DNA from: Mesorhizobium sp. B2-4-3
GTDB lineage: Bacteria > Pseudomonadota > Alphaproteobacteria > Rhizobiales > Rhizobiaceae
Direction: 5' to 3'
DNA: 64,000 nucleotides
Assembly: GCF_006442815.1 (NCBI RefSeq)
Contig: NZ_VFVL01000002.1
Span: 310,001-374,000, forward strand
The notes under the pieces were generated by a model. It saw nothing but the letters and a program-made list of their open reading frames with translations, was not told the origin of the DNA and did not search any database. Numbering within the stretch: the stretch's first letter is position 1; each line of letters opens with the position of its first letter. This document shows positions 46,463-54,428 of the stretch, in pieces. The position numbers and the translations under genes are program-made.

Positions 46463-47242
46463 TCACCGTCCGGCATTCTGGTTTCTGAACTTTGCAGCGA
46501 GTTGGTCGGCGCCCTTCGTCAGCAGCGCGGTGTCGGAGCCGACAGCGACGAATAGGCAGCCAAGGTCGATATAGTGCTGTGCCAGTTCCGGGTCGCCGGT
46601 CACAAACCCCGGCGCGATCCCCGCGTTCTTGATGCACGGAATCATTTCGTCGATGATCTTGATGACCTCGGGATGGGTGGGTTGGCCGAGATAGCCGAGT
46701 GCGGCTGCGAGATCCGCCGGGCCGACGAACACGCCGTCGACGCCTTCCACGCTTGCGATCCGCTCAAGATTATCGAGGCCACGCTTTGTCTCGACCTGCA
46801 CCAAGAGACAAATCTCGGCTTTGGCGGCTACATAGTAGTCCTTGATCCGGCCATAGCCCGACGCTCGCGGTTGGCCCGCGACCCCGCGGAATCCATCCGG
46901 CGGATAGCGAACCGACATAACCGCGCGGCGGGCCTCCTCCTCGGTCTCCACATAAGGGATAAGCAGCGATTGCGCGCCGACGTCGAGCAGTCGCTTGATG
47001 ATCACTGGGTCGTTCCAGGCAGGTCTGACGACTGCGTGCGCCGTTCCTCCGTTCAGGGCTTGAAGCTCGGCGAGTACCATCGGCAATTCGTTCGGCGCGT
47101 GCTCAGTGTCGAGCAGGATCCAGTCGAATCCGGCGCCCGCAAGGATTTCCGCGACGAGATGGCTCGACAGACTGTGCCACATTCCGATCTGCAGTCGGCC
47201 TGACTTGAGCGCATGCTTGAAGGGGTTGTGTAGTTCATTCAT
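46463..47242 (-). CDS. HpcH/HpaI family aldolase, similar to 2-keto-3-deoxy-L-rhamnonate aldolase
   Basis: A class II aldolase of 259 residues. NPFKHALKSGRLQIGMWHS, DTEHAPNEL, LLVQVETKRGLDNL (metal Glu) and GVFVGPADLAAALGY (metal Asp) match HpaI and especially E. coli RhmA/YfaU. It cleaves 2-keto-3-deoxy acids to pyruvate and an aldehyde. RhmA activity would complete the rhamnose pathway encoded 2-9 kb to the left, but the gene lies on the other strand and in the lower-GC region, so the link is inference. Confidence 0.87.
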   Translation of the reverse strand: MNELHNPFKHALKSGRLQIGMWHSLSSHLVAEILAGAGFDWILLDTEHAPNELPMVLAELQALNGGTAHAVVRPAWNDPVIIKRLLDVGAQSLLIPYVETEEEARRAVMSVRYPPDGFRGVAGQPRASGYGRIKDYYVAAKAEICLLVQVETKRGLDNLERIASVEGVDGVFVGPADLAAALGYLGQPTHPEVIKIIDEMIPCIKNAGIAPGFVTGDPELAQHYIDLGCLFVAVGSDTALLTKGADQLAAKFRNQNAGR

Positions 47243-47371
47243 CTGCGGAAACCTCTAGAAATGAGCCGGGTGTTGATACACGGCGAAAGAGTGAAGCGTC
47301 AGTTGTGCGGTCAGGTGCACTAAAGCACACGCCTTAACGGCGCTAACTGTGGCCATCAATGACCGTAACAT

Positions 47372-47523
47372 CCGGATATCAGCGCAATCCACGCCAAACA
47401 CCTTTCAAAAATTGTGCATTTTTGCACAACGCGCGTGCGGGTTAGCGAACTTTCGCTCACCACATAGGGCCGTTACCTTCAGTACACAGGTCTGAACATA
47501 GCTGCGATGCGGATAACGGAGAA
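47372..47523. repeat. Duplicated LysR-start/promoter block, degenerate copy
   Basis: Aligns over about 150 bp with 52760-52907, with scattered substitutions and one-base gaps. It keeps both palindromes of the active copy: TTGTGCATTTTTGCACAA at 47412-47429 and AGCGAACTTTCGCT at 47444-47457. The LysR frame is lost after about seven codons. Confidence 0.75.
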
Positions 47524-47594
47524 TGTTGCGGTCGCCTTCGCGAACAGCGGATTCACGCGGTATTGCCGTGGAATGCCCATGCTCATCGCTTTGG

Positions 47595-47830
47595 ATTAAG
47601 CGAGGAGCATGGATCGCGCCGTCTAGATAAAACAGATGCCAACAGCACAGAGCCGTTTCACTAGATGATATGCAAATTCATTTACTCAGCGCGGTCGCTA
47701 GCGCTTGATCCGAAGCGGGCCAGCAAAGCTTCGATCGGCCGGGCAGGCCAAGGACGAAGAAACATTGGTCGTGTCTTGTCTTCGGTTACCAAACGGGGGG
47801 GCGTCGCTGGCGGGCGCTGCACGCGAGAGC
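47595..47830. repeat. Duplicated downstream block, copy 1
   Basis: Aligns with 54502-54745 through shared words TTAAGCGAGGAG, GTTTCACTAGATGA, GCTTCGATCGGCCGGGCAGG and CAAAC-GGGGG-TCGCTGGCG. In this copy it directly follows the degenerate promoter block; in the other, 1.6 kb with an aldehyde dehydrogenase gene intervenes. Confidence 0.7.
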
Positions 47831-47962
47831 CTTAAGGCGTGGAGCCTTGGATGTTGGAGGTTGCACCAGTTTGGACGCGTAGTCCGATCGCTAGCGCTAG
47901 CATGCGGCCCCGGTCACTGCAGCCAGTTTTTAAGATCAACAACAAACTAAGGGGAATCGGAA

Positions 47963-49075
47963 ATGAAAAGATCTATGCGAATGGCGCTGTCGCTTGCGGC
48001 GTGCGTCGTCGGTTTTTACGCATCAGCGGCCAGCGCGGAAATCCAGATTGCCGTGGCGGGGCCGATCACCGGACAATATGCGGCGTTGGGTGAGCAGATA
48101 CGTCAAGGGGCCGAGGCAGCGGCAAAGGCTATCAATGCCAAGGGCGGTGTTCTCGGCGAGCAGGTCAAGGTTGTTGTCGAGGACGATGTTGGCGATCCGA
48201 AGCAAGGGGTCTCGGTGGCCAATCGCATTGTTGGCAATGGCATCAAATTCGTGATCGGTCACTTCAATTCCGGCGTTTCCATTCCGGCGTCGGAAGTCTA
48301 CGCCGAAAACAATGTCGTGATGGTGACGCCGGGCTCAACCAACCCTCTGCTCACATCACGTGGTCTTCAAGATGTGTTTCGTGTGTGCGGGCGCGATGAC
48401 CAGACGGCTTCGGTAGCTGCGCGCTATATGGTGGCGCATTTCAAGAATAGTAAGATAGCTATTATCGACGACAAAACACAGCCGGCCATTGGTTTGGCCG
48501 ATGGAGTGGAATCAGAGCTGAAAAAGGCGGACATTACGCCTGTGATGAGAGACTCCATCAACCCGGGCGAAAAGGACTTCTCCGTTTTCCTGGGAAAATT
48601 GAAAGCTGCTAATGTCGACTTACTCTACTATACGGGAGGTGACCCCGAGGCTGGCCTGATCGCGCGCCAAGCCCACGAGAGTGGCCAAAAGCTCCAACTC
48701 TTCAGCACTGACGGAATTGCCACGAGTGAATTTCCGGCCATTGCCGGTCCGGCCTCAGAAGGCGCCGTTTTTGTGTTTGGACTTGACGCGCGGCAGTCGT
48801 CGTCCGCCCAAGCCGTGGTTGCTGAAATGCGGGCGCAGGGCATCGAGCCTGAAGGCTTTACGCTTTACGGTTACGCCGCCATGCAAGTCATCGCCCAAGG
48901 GATGGAAAAATCCCAGAAGGCCGATCCCCAGGGTGTCATTGATGCGCTCCATGACACAGCTAACACTTTCCACACGGTCCTCGGACCACGGTCCTACGAC
49001 AAGAATGGCGACATAACGCAGGACGACTTCGCTGTTTATGTCTGGAAGGGCAATAAGTACATCGTCGCGAAGTAG
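47963..49075 (+). CDS. Branched-chain amino acid ABC transporter substrate-binding protein (LivJ type)
   Basis: A periplasmic receptor of 370 residues. A signal peptide (MKRSMRMALSLAACVVGFYASAASA) precedes EIQIAVAGPITGQYAALG. The Leu/Ile/Val-binding fold is shown by GHFNSGVSIPASEVYAENNV and TPGSTNPLLTSRG. No LivHMGF permease or ATPase genes lie nearby, so it is an orphan in this window. A strong stem-loop follows. A fragment of a second copy survives at 55687-55785. The ligand may be an amino acid degraded by the adjacent transaminase genes. Confidence 0.9.
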   Translation: MKRSMRMALSLAACVVGFYASAASAEIQIAVAGPITGQYAALGEQIRQGAEAAAKAINAKGGVLGEQVKVVVEDDVGDPKQGVSVANRIVGNGIKFVIGHFNSGVSIPASEVYAENNVVMVTPGSTNPLLTSRGLQDVFRVCGRDDQTASVAARYMVAHFKNSKIAIIDDKTQPAIGLADGVESELKKADITPVMRDSINPGEKDFSVFLGKLKAANVDLLYYTGGDPEAGLIARQAHESGQKLQLFSTDGIATSEFPAIAGPASEGAVFVFGLDARQSSSAQAVVAEMRAQGIEPEGFTLYGYAAMQVIAQGMEKSQKADPQGVIDALHDTANTFHTVLGPRSYDKNGDITQDDFAVYVWKGNKYIVAK

Positions 49076-49083
49076 TTCCACTT

Positions 49084-49128
49084 ACAGAGGCATAGAACTT
49101 GGCGCGACGTTAAATTCTATGCCTCTGT
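49084..49128 (+). terminator. Strong stem-loop after the LivJ-type gene
   Basis: A perfect 14-bp stem, ACAGAGGCATAGAA/TTCTATGCCTCTGT, with a 17-base loop, nine bases after the stop. It should end or attenuate the transcript before the class V aminotransferase gene at 49171. No long U-run follows. Confidence 0.65.
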
Positions 49129-49170
49129 CACAGCCTTATTCAATTTGTTCACCACAGACAGGAAACTATC

Positions 49171-50328
49171 ATGCAGTCAACCAAGCGAATCGGTGCACAT
49201 GCTCTGCAGGCGCCAGCGACCAAAACACTTAATATGTCGACCGGTCCCGTCGAGGTTACACCCCGCGTCAGGAAAGCTCAGGACGTAGGGAGTTTCAATC
49301 CTCATCAAGAGCCTTTCTGGCAGTATCATGATGAGACGGTCGCATTGCTTGGAAAGACCATGAGGACGAAGAGTCGCGTGTTCATGATGCACGGCTCCAT
49401 CAGGGCCGGCTTGGACATGGCGCTCTTTAATCTCATCCGCCAAGGCACCCGCGTCCTTTGCCTTCAAAATGGCTACTGGAGCCAGATGATCGGTGATTGG
49501 GCCGAAGCGCGAGGAGCAAAGGTAACAAGGCTGTCCTTTAACGGCCTGGCGCCCGTCGATCCCGAAACTGTTCGCAGCGCCCTCAACAAAGATCATTATG
49601 ACATCGTCACGATGACCCAAGTCGAGACCAACGGAGGTATGCTCAATCCTACTCAGGAAGTTGGTGAAATCGTGAGCAAGACGGATGCGCTGTTCTTGCT
49701 GGATACCGCCTGCTCGGTCGGTGCCGTTGAACTTCAGACCGACGAGTGGAACGTCGATGTATCCTCAACCGGCGCACACAAGTGCCTGGGTGGCATTCCT
49801 GGCCTTGCGATTGTCACTTTCAGCGATAAGGCCTGGCGTTACATGGAAAAGCTGCCGGTGCAGGCGGGCTACTTCAACGCCAAAACTTGGTGGCGTCAAA
49901 CTATGGATCGAAACTTCGAGGTCAGTTTCACACCGCCCGCGCAATTGGTAATGGCTCTGCGGGAGTCATTGCTCGAGATCAATGAGATCGGCCTGGAGGA
50001 CTACTGGCAGCTTCACAAGGAAGTCGCCGACGAGGTCCTTGATCGATTTGCTCAGATGGATATCCATCACATAATGGATAAAGGCCCGGCTGCCAACCAG
50101 CGCCAAGCCTACTCGAACACCGTGCTGGCTATGGCGTTGCCTGGTTCGATGGAGGTTGAATCCTTCCGGCTTAGGCTGCTCGAAAATTACGGAATATTCG
50201 TCGGAGGTAACATTTCCGAGCAGCGTGGAACCTCTTTCCGGCTGGGCCTCATGACGTTCGCGCAAATGGATCGGGTGAATCTGTACGGCACACTGGGCTG
50301 TATGGAAGAAGTCATCCGGCAGGGTTGA
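49171..50328 (+). CDS. Class V aminotransferase, alanine-glyoxylate aminotransferase-like
   Basis: A PLP enzyme of 385 residues in the AGXT/pyridoxamine-pyruvate aminotransferase branch. It shows MSTGPVEVTPRV, FMMHGSIRAGLDMAL, D178 in LLDTACSVG and the PLP lysine K204 in STGAHKCLGGIPGL. ATG 49171 has AGGAAA upstream; a second ATG at 49234 begins the conserved part. It probably transfers an amino group between a small amino acid and glyoxylate or pyruvate. A 3-hydroxyisobutyrate-dehydrogenase-like gene follows 44 nt later, probably co-transcribed. Confidence 0.87.
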   Translation: MQSTKRIGAHALQAPATKTLNMSTGPVEVTPRVRKAQDVGSFNPHQEPFWQYHDETVALLGKTMRTKSRVFMMHGSIRAGLDMALFNLIRQGTRVLCLQNGYWSQMIGDWAEARGAKVTRLSFNGLAPVDPETVRSALNKDHYDIVTMTQVETNGGMLNPTQEVGEIVSKTDALFLLDTACSVGAVELQTDEWNVDVSSTGAHKCLGGIPGLAIVTFSDKAWRYMEKLPVQAGYFNAKTWWRQTMDRNFEVSFTPPAQLVMALRESLLEINEIGLEDYWQLHKEVADEVLDRFAQMDIHHIMDKGPAANQRQAYSNTVLAMALPGSMEVESFRLRLLENYGIFVGGNISEQRGTSFRLGLMTFAQMDRVNLYGTLGCMEEVIRQG

Positions 50329-50372
50329 CTTGCGGCCTGGGCTCTTAGGCGCAGTCGTAAAAGGAGTGGCAT

Positions 50373-51248
50373 GTGAGTGTGATCGGACGAATTGGATTCA
50401 TAGGTCTTGGTATGATGGGTGGGCCAATGGCGGCTAATATTGCCAAGGCAGGTCTGCCCATAACAGTGCTCGATCTTCGAGCCGAAGCGTGTGCGGCCGC
50501 CGTTGCGAATGGTGCCGTCCAGGCGGGGTCGCTAGCGGATCTGGTCCAGGAATGTGACGTGATTGCGCTGTGCGTCCTAGACGACGCCCAGGTTCTCAAT
50601 CTGGTTTTCGGAGAGCAAGGCATATTGGCGATCGCGACCTCGCCCAAGATGCTGATCGTGCACAGCACCATCAAACCACAGACGGCCGAGAGGCTAGCTG
50701 ATGCTTGCGGTGAAAGGGGATGGCAGGTCCTGGATGCGCCGATCAGTGGAGGAGACAAGGGCGCCAAGGAAGCGACGCTCACTGTAGCGGTCGGAGGCAG
50801 CAGAGAGGCCTTCGAACGCTGCATGCCGATCTTCAACGCGGTGGGCCAGAACGTGTTCCATATTTCCGAGCGCGTGGGTTCGGGATCAATCGTGAAGCTC
50901 TGCAATAACGTCATGGCGATCATCAACAATTTGGCGACGCTTGAGGCTATGCGGTTGGGAGCGCTCTACGACATTCCAGAACAAAAGATCATAGATGTCG
51001 CTTCCGTCAGCACAGGTGGCTCCTGGTGGACTAAGAACTGGGGTTTCGCCGACAGGTTGCTGACAGGGCATACCCTCCGTGGGCGGGACGCACGCAAGTT
51101 CATGGTTAAGGACCTCTGGGACGCTGTCTACGCCGCCGACGCAAAGGGCGAAAACCTTACCCTCGGCGCAGCTAATGCTGTGCTGGGAATGGATGTCTTA
51201 GAGACGCGCCAAAGAGCTTTGTCTACTAAAGCAAGGGGAGCAACCTAA
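50373..51248 (+). CDS. NAD(P)-dependent beta-hydroxyacid dehydrogenase (3-hydroxyisobutyrate dehydrogenase family)
   Basis: A 291-residue dehydrogenase with GFIGLGMMGGPMA at 8-20, substrate motif DAPISGG at 121-127 and catalytic K175 in GSGSIVKLCNNVM. The GTG start at 50373 is supported by AAGGAG seven bases upstream. Relatives oxidise 3-hydroxyisobutyrate, tartronate semialdehyde or similar. With the class V aminotransferase and the MmsA-type dehydrogenase nearby, a branched-C4 or beta-amino-acid route is plausible. Confidence 0.88.
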   Translation: MSVIGRIGFIGLGMMGGPMAANIAKAGLPITVLDLRAEACAAAVANGAVQAGSLADLVQECDVIALCVLDDAQVLNLVFGEQGILAIATSPKMLIVHSTIKPQTAERLADACGERGWQVLDAPISGGDKGAKEATLTVAVGGSREAFERCMPIFNAVGQNVFHISERVGSGSIVKLCNNVMAIINNLATLEAMRLGALYDIPEQKIIDVASVSTGGSWWTKNWGFADRLLTGHTLRGRDARKFMVKDLWDAVYAADAKGENLTLGAANAVLGMDVLETRQRALSTKARGAT

Positions 51249-51269
51249 TCGCAGGTCGTTTGCGTTGCG

Positions 51270-51701
51270 ATGGCGCAAAAATTGGCGGTGGTCGGAGGGC
51301 TTTTTGGGCGACGTGGTTACACAGTGGGTCTTCCTCGACGCCCACGCGAACGTCGCGGGCGTTTCTACGCCAAGGCACAGAATCTGGCGCGCAAAGTCCG
51401 CGCATCTTACGACAAAGCGCTTGGAGGTTTCGACCTCTTGCTGATGCCGACCCTTCCGGTGAAAGCCACACCGCCGCCTCCTGCGGATGCTCCCCTTGCG
51501 CTCTACCTCCAGCGAGCGTTCGAGATGGCCGGCAACACGGCACCGTTCAACTTAACGGGCCATCCTGCGATGACCGTCCCCTGCGGGCTTGGAGAGGGAC
51601 TGCCGATCGGCGCCATGCTGATTGGCAGGCATTTCAACGAGATAACGATTTACGCGGCCGCAGCCGCGTTTGAGGCAGCCGGGAACTCGAAGACGTTCTG
51701 A
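51270..51701 (+). pseudogene. Amidase C-terminal remnant
   Basis: A 143-codon frame whose last 110 residues match the C-terminus of amidase-signature enzymes ([48 protein letters not shown]). A full amidase is about 450-500 residues. The Ser-cisSer-Lys catalytic core is missing, and the first 30 residues look like out-of-frame sequence. It is a decayed gene, truncated at its 5' end just after the dehydrogenase gene. Confidence 0.75.
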
Positions 51702-51809
51702 TGGTATCCTAATTAATCACCTGCCACTGTATTTCCCGAGGTCGGTTGCTTCCGGGGAAACAGCCGTATACCCCAGCAAGTATCATACTCCTGACCAAAG
51801 GGAGGGCTT

Positions 51810-52013
51810 GTGGCGGCGGCATGGGACGAGGTCGCCGCAAAGTCAGAGTTGCAGATTCTCATTGATATCTACGAGACGGCACGTCGACTTAGCGGCGCGA
51901 TCCAGACGTCAAGCGCGGAGGGCGCGCCTTCCTCCGAAGAAAGTACCATATCGCGCGAATTCTTGCGATTCGTTTCAATTCAGTCGGCATCAGCATCCAG
52001 TAGGTTCGCTTAA
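51810..52013 (+). CDS. Small unrecognised open frame, possibly truncated
   Basis: A 67-codon frame starting GTG with GGAGGG close upstream, reading MAAAWDEVAAKSELQILIDIYETARR at its start. It overlaps the 3' end of the convergent LysR gene for over 120 bp and resembles nothing I recognise. It may be the 5' end of a gene that was cut when the LysR gene arrived, or chance. Confidence 0.2.
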   Translation: MAAAWDEVAAKSELQILIDIYETARRLSGAIQTSSAEGAPSSEESTISREFLRFVSIQSASASSRFA

Positions 52014-52779
52014 ATTTAACTGTTTGACCTAAGATTGGTACAACACCTGAGTCGCCAAGAAGATATTCTGGCAAGATTGCTATACCGGCTCCTGATGAAA
52101 CGGCGGCAATTTGAGAAAAAATACTCGTGCTTCGAAAATTCGCATCCGCTGCGTCATTGAGCTCGGTAAGCGCTGGTAGGTCTTTGCCGGGACTGCCTTC
52201 TTCGACGTAGCCGATGACGCGGTGGCCACGCAGATCACTCAGCGATGATATTTGAGGTCGTTTTGCCAAATATTCCGGCGACGCATATAGGCGTAAATCG
52301 TAATCAAAAAGCTTTGTAATCAAATATGGCCCCCTCTCAGGTCGGTCAATGGTAATAACTATATCGGCCTCATGCCGCGCCAAACTGATACGGCGGGGTT
52401 GAACCAATAGATCAACCAAGAGATCTGGGAATGCCTCGCCGATCTGCGGCAACAGCTTCGGCATCACTCCAATCCCGAAACCTTCTGGGCAACCAATTCG
52501 AACACGGCCCTCGATTGCTTCCTCCGCGCCTGATGAAGAGTCGGCCAATCCGAAAAACAATTCCTCAATAGCTAGCGCTTCGTCATGTAGTAATGTTCCT
52601 CTTTCACTCATCGAATACCCTGAACCGCTTCTTATAAAAAGGTTCTCGCCAATGGATAGCTCGAGACGGCGAATTCGACGCGAAATTGTTGTGTGATTAA
52701 CATTAAGCCTTCGGCCCGCCTCGGTGAGCGTGCCCGTCCGGGCGAGTTCGAGAAACACCCGGATATCATCCCAATCCAT
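51889..52779 (-). CDS. LysR family transcriptional regulator
   Basis: A regulator of 296 residues. The N-terminus DWDDIRVFLELARTGTLTEAGRRLNVNHTTISRRIRRLE (about 2-40) is a typical LysR HTH, with a periplasmic-binding-like effector domain after it. ATG 52779 fits the family and has GAGAGG upstream; a longer in-frame start would run through the operator. It is divergent from the MmsA-type dehydrogenase, with two palindromes in the gap, so it probably controls that gene and itself. Its 5' end is duplicated as a relic near 47.4 kb. Confidence 0.9.
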   Translation of the reverse strand: MDWDDIRVFLELARTGTLTEAGRRLNVNHTTISRRIRRLELSIGENLFIRSGSGYSMSERGTLLHDEALAIEELFFGLADSSSGAEEAIEGRVRIGCPEGFGIGVMPKLLPQIGEAFPDLLVDLLVQPRRISLARHEADIVITIDRPERGPYLITKLFDYDLRLYASPEYLAKRPQISSLSDLRGHRVIGYVEEGSPGKDLPALTELNDAADANFRSTSIFSQIAAVSSGAGIAILPEYLLGDSGVVPILGQTVKFKRTYWMLMPTELKRIARIRAIWYFLRRKARPPRLTSGSRR

Positions 52780-52797
52780 GCCAAACACCTCTCGAAA

Positions 52798-52815
52798 TTG
52801 TGCATTCTTGCACAA
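52798..52815. promoter_or_regulatory. Palindromic LysR-type operator
   Basis: TTGTGCA-TTCT-TGCACAA, a 7-bp perfect dyad with the T-N11-A spacing typical of LysR boxes, 19 bp upstream of the LysR ATG. It is conserved in the degenerate duplicate with a changed spacer (TTTT), so the arms have been kept while other bases drifted. Confidence 0.6.
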
Positions 52816-52828
52816 CGCGCGTGCGGTA

Positions 52829-52842
52829 AGCGAACTTTCGCT
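52829..52842. promoter_or_regulatory. Second palindrome in the LysR-ALDH divergent promoter
   Basis: AGCGAA-CT-TTCGCT, a 6-bp perfect dyad identical in the duplicated copy at 47444-47457. It lies about 80 bp upstream of the dehydrogenase ATG and may be a second site for the regulator. Confidence 0.45.
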
Positions 52843-52919
52843 CACCACGTAGGGCCGTTACCTTGAATACAGCAGATTAGAATTTAGCTGCGATAGGATA
52901 ACGGGGAAGACAGATATCG

Positions 52920-54428
52920 ATGAAAGCCTATGGTCGCCACCACTACATTGATGGGTCTTTCGATGCCGGCCTTGGTACCAGGACCGGACCGGTCTTTAAC
53001 CCCTCGACTGGCCAGCTGGTTTATGACTGCAACTATGCCGATACACGGACAGTTGACCATGCCGTGCAAGTCGCCGCGGCTGCAGCTCGAAAATGGGGTT
53101 CGCAATCGCAGGCTCGCCGCTTAGAAGTCATCTTCAGAATGAGAGAGCTGCTGCGCTCGGAAGTTGAACCATTAGCGGACCTAATTGGTCGTGAGAATGG
53201 GAAGACGCTCGCGGATGCTAGAGGCGAAATTGGCAGAGCGGTCGAGGCCCTGGAGTTTGCAACAAACTTCTCTCAAATAATGAAAGGAGAGTATTCCGCT
53301 AATGTGGGCGGGAGCATCGACATATTTTCGATGCGGCAACCCCTAGGCGTAGTGGCTTGCATTGCGCCATTTAACTTCCCCGTGATGCAACCGTTGATGA
53401 TGGCATCACTCGCAGTCGCAGTTGGAAATGCAGTTGTTCATAAGCCTTCGGAGCGAGTCCCAGGACCGGCTGGTCGCTTGGGTGAGCTTTGGACGAAGGC
53501 TGGCCTCCCAAATGGCATATGGAATGTGGTGAATGGCGACGCAGAAGCGGTTGACGCGATCGTGGAAAACCCCTCCGTCAGAGCAATAAGCTTTGTAGGA
53601 TCAACGCGGGTTGGTGAGAAGATTTATCATATAGGCACCGGGCTGAACAAACGGGTAGCTGCTTACACCGGCGGCAAGAACCACATGGTCGTCATGCCGG
53701 ATGCAGACCTCGATGCTGCAGCAAATGCCTTCGTAAGCGCCGGATTTGGCTCCGCAAGTCAACGCTGTATGGCGGTATCCCTACTAGTTGCCGTTGGAAA
53801 GAACACGGCAGATTCCCTCCGAGAATTGATCGTGCCGCTCGTCCGGCGTCTTAAGGTCGGAGCGTTCGATGAGGCCGGGGTAGACTTCGGCCCACTAGTA
53901 AGCGCCGCGGCCCAAAAGGCCGTAAAGGAGGCGGTTCACCGCACCGCCACCGAGGGCGCGGAGCTTGTCGTCGACGGCAGCCAATTGGTCGTCACGGGAC
54001 GCGAACAGGGCTTTTACGCAGGCCCCTCCCTTGCAGACAGAGTTACCACGAACATGGAGCTTTGGAAGGAAGAAATATTCGGCCCCATTCGCGGTATAAT
54101 GCGCGCAGGCGATTTTGACGAAGCTGTTGAGATAGTAAATGCCCATCAGTACGGCAACGGTGCTGTTATTTTTACGCGAGACGGGCCGGCAGCACATCGT
54201 TTTTGCAGGGATGTAGAGGCGGGTATGCTTGGTGTCAATGTGCCGATACCGGTGCCAGTTGGCAATTTTAACTTCGGAGGACTCCGCCGATCCCGTTTTG
54301 GAGACGCACACATGTTTGGGCCCGAAACAGCAAAGTTCTTCACAAAATTGAAGACTATATCCCAGCGTTGGCCCGAACCTTTCGGTTCATCGGAAGCGTT
54401 GTCCCTCGCTTTTGAGCCCCATGAGTAA
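52920..54428 (+). CDS. mmsA: CoA-acylating aldehyde dehydrogenase, methylmalonate-semialdehyde dehydrogenase type
   Basis: An aldehyde dehydrogenase of 502 residues in the MmsA group. It shows APFNFPVMQPLMM, catalytic C283 in SASQRCMAVS, and GGKNHMVVMPDADLD at 251-265, where ordinary ALDHs have the catalytic Glu that MmsA lacks. C-terminal NVPIPVPVGNFNFGG is family-typical. It converts methylmalonate or malonate semialdehyde to propionyl- or acetyl-CoA. It is divergent from its probable LysR regulator. Codon use is clearly AT-richer than left of 44 kb. The physiological aldehyde is uncertain. Confidence 0.85.
   Translation: MKAYGRHHYIDGSFDAGLGTRTGPVFNPSTGQLVYDCNYADTRTVDHAVQVAAAAARKWGSQSQARRLEVIFRMRELLRSEVEPLADLIGRENGKTLADARGEIGRAVEALEFATNFSQIMKGEYSANVGGSIDIFSMRQPLGVVACIAPFNFPVMQPLMMASLAVAVGNAVVHKPSERVPGPAGRLGELWTKAGLPNGIWNVVNGDAEAVDAIVENPSVRAISFVGSTRVGEKIYHIGTGLNKRVAAYTGGKNHMVVMPDADLDAAANAFVSAGFGSASQRCMAVSLLVAVGKNTADSLRELIVPLVRRLKVGAFDEAGVDFGPLVSAAAQKAVKEAVHRTATEGAELVVDGSQLVVTGREQGFYAGPSLADRVTTNMELWKEEIFGPIRGIMRAGDFDEAVEIVNAHQYGNGAVIFTRDGPAAHRFCRDVEAGMLGVNVPIPVPVGNFNFGGLRRSRFGDAHMFGPETAKFFTKLKTISQRWPEPFGSSEALSLAFEPHE

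Larger units (their letters stand above)
47243..47962. other. Intergenic region with a relic of the LysR-ALDH promoter module
   Basis: About 720 bp upstream of the LivJ-type gene. Two blocks (47372-47523 and 47595-47830) align with the promoter of the aldehyde dehydrogenase at 52920 and with the region after it, but the gene itself is absent. The minus strand keeps only the first codons of a LysR gene (GTG GAT TGC GCT GAT ATC CGG). A 12-bp self-complementary GCTAGCGCTAGC lies at 47890-47901. Confidence 0.65.
52760..52907. repeat. Duplicated LysR-start/promoter block, active copy
   Basis: The counterpart of 47372-47523. Here it joins an intact LysR gene on the minus strand to an intact aldehyde dehydrogenase gene on the plus strand, so this is probably the parental arrangement. 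Confidence 0.75.
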
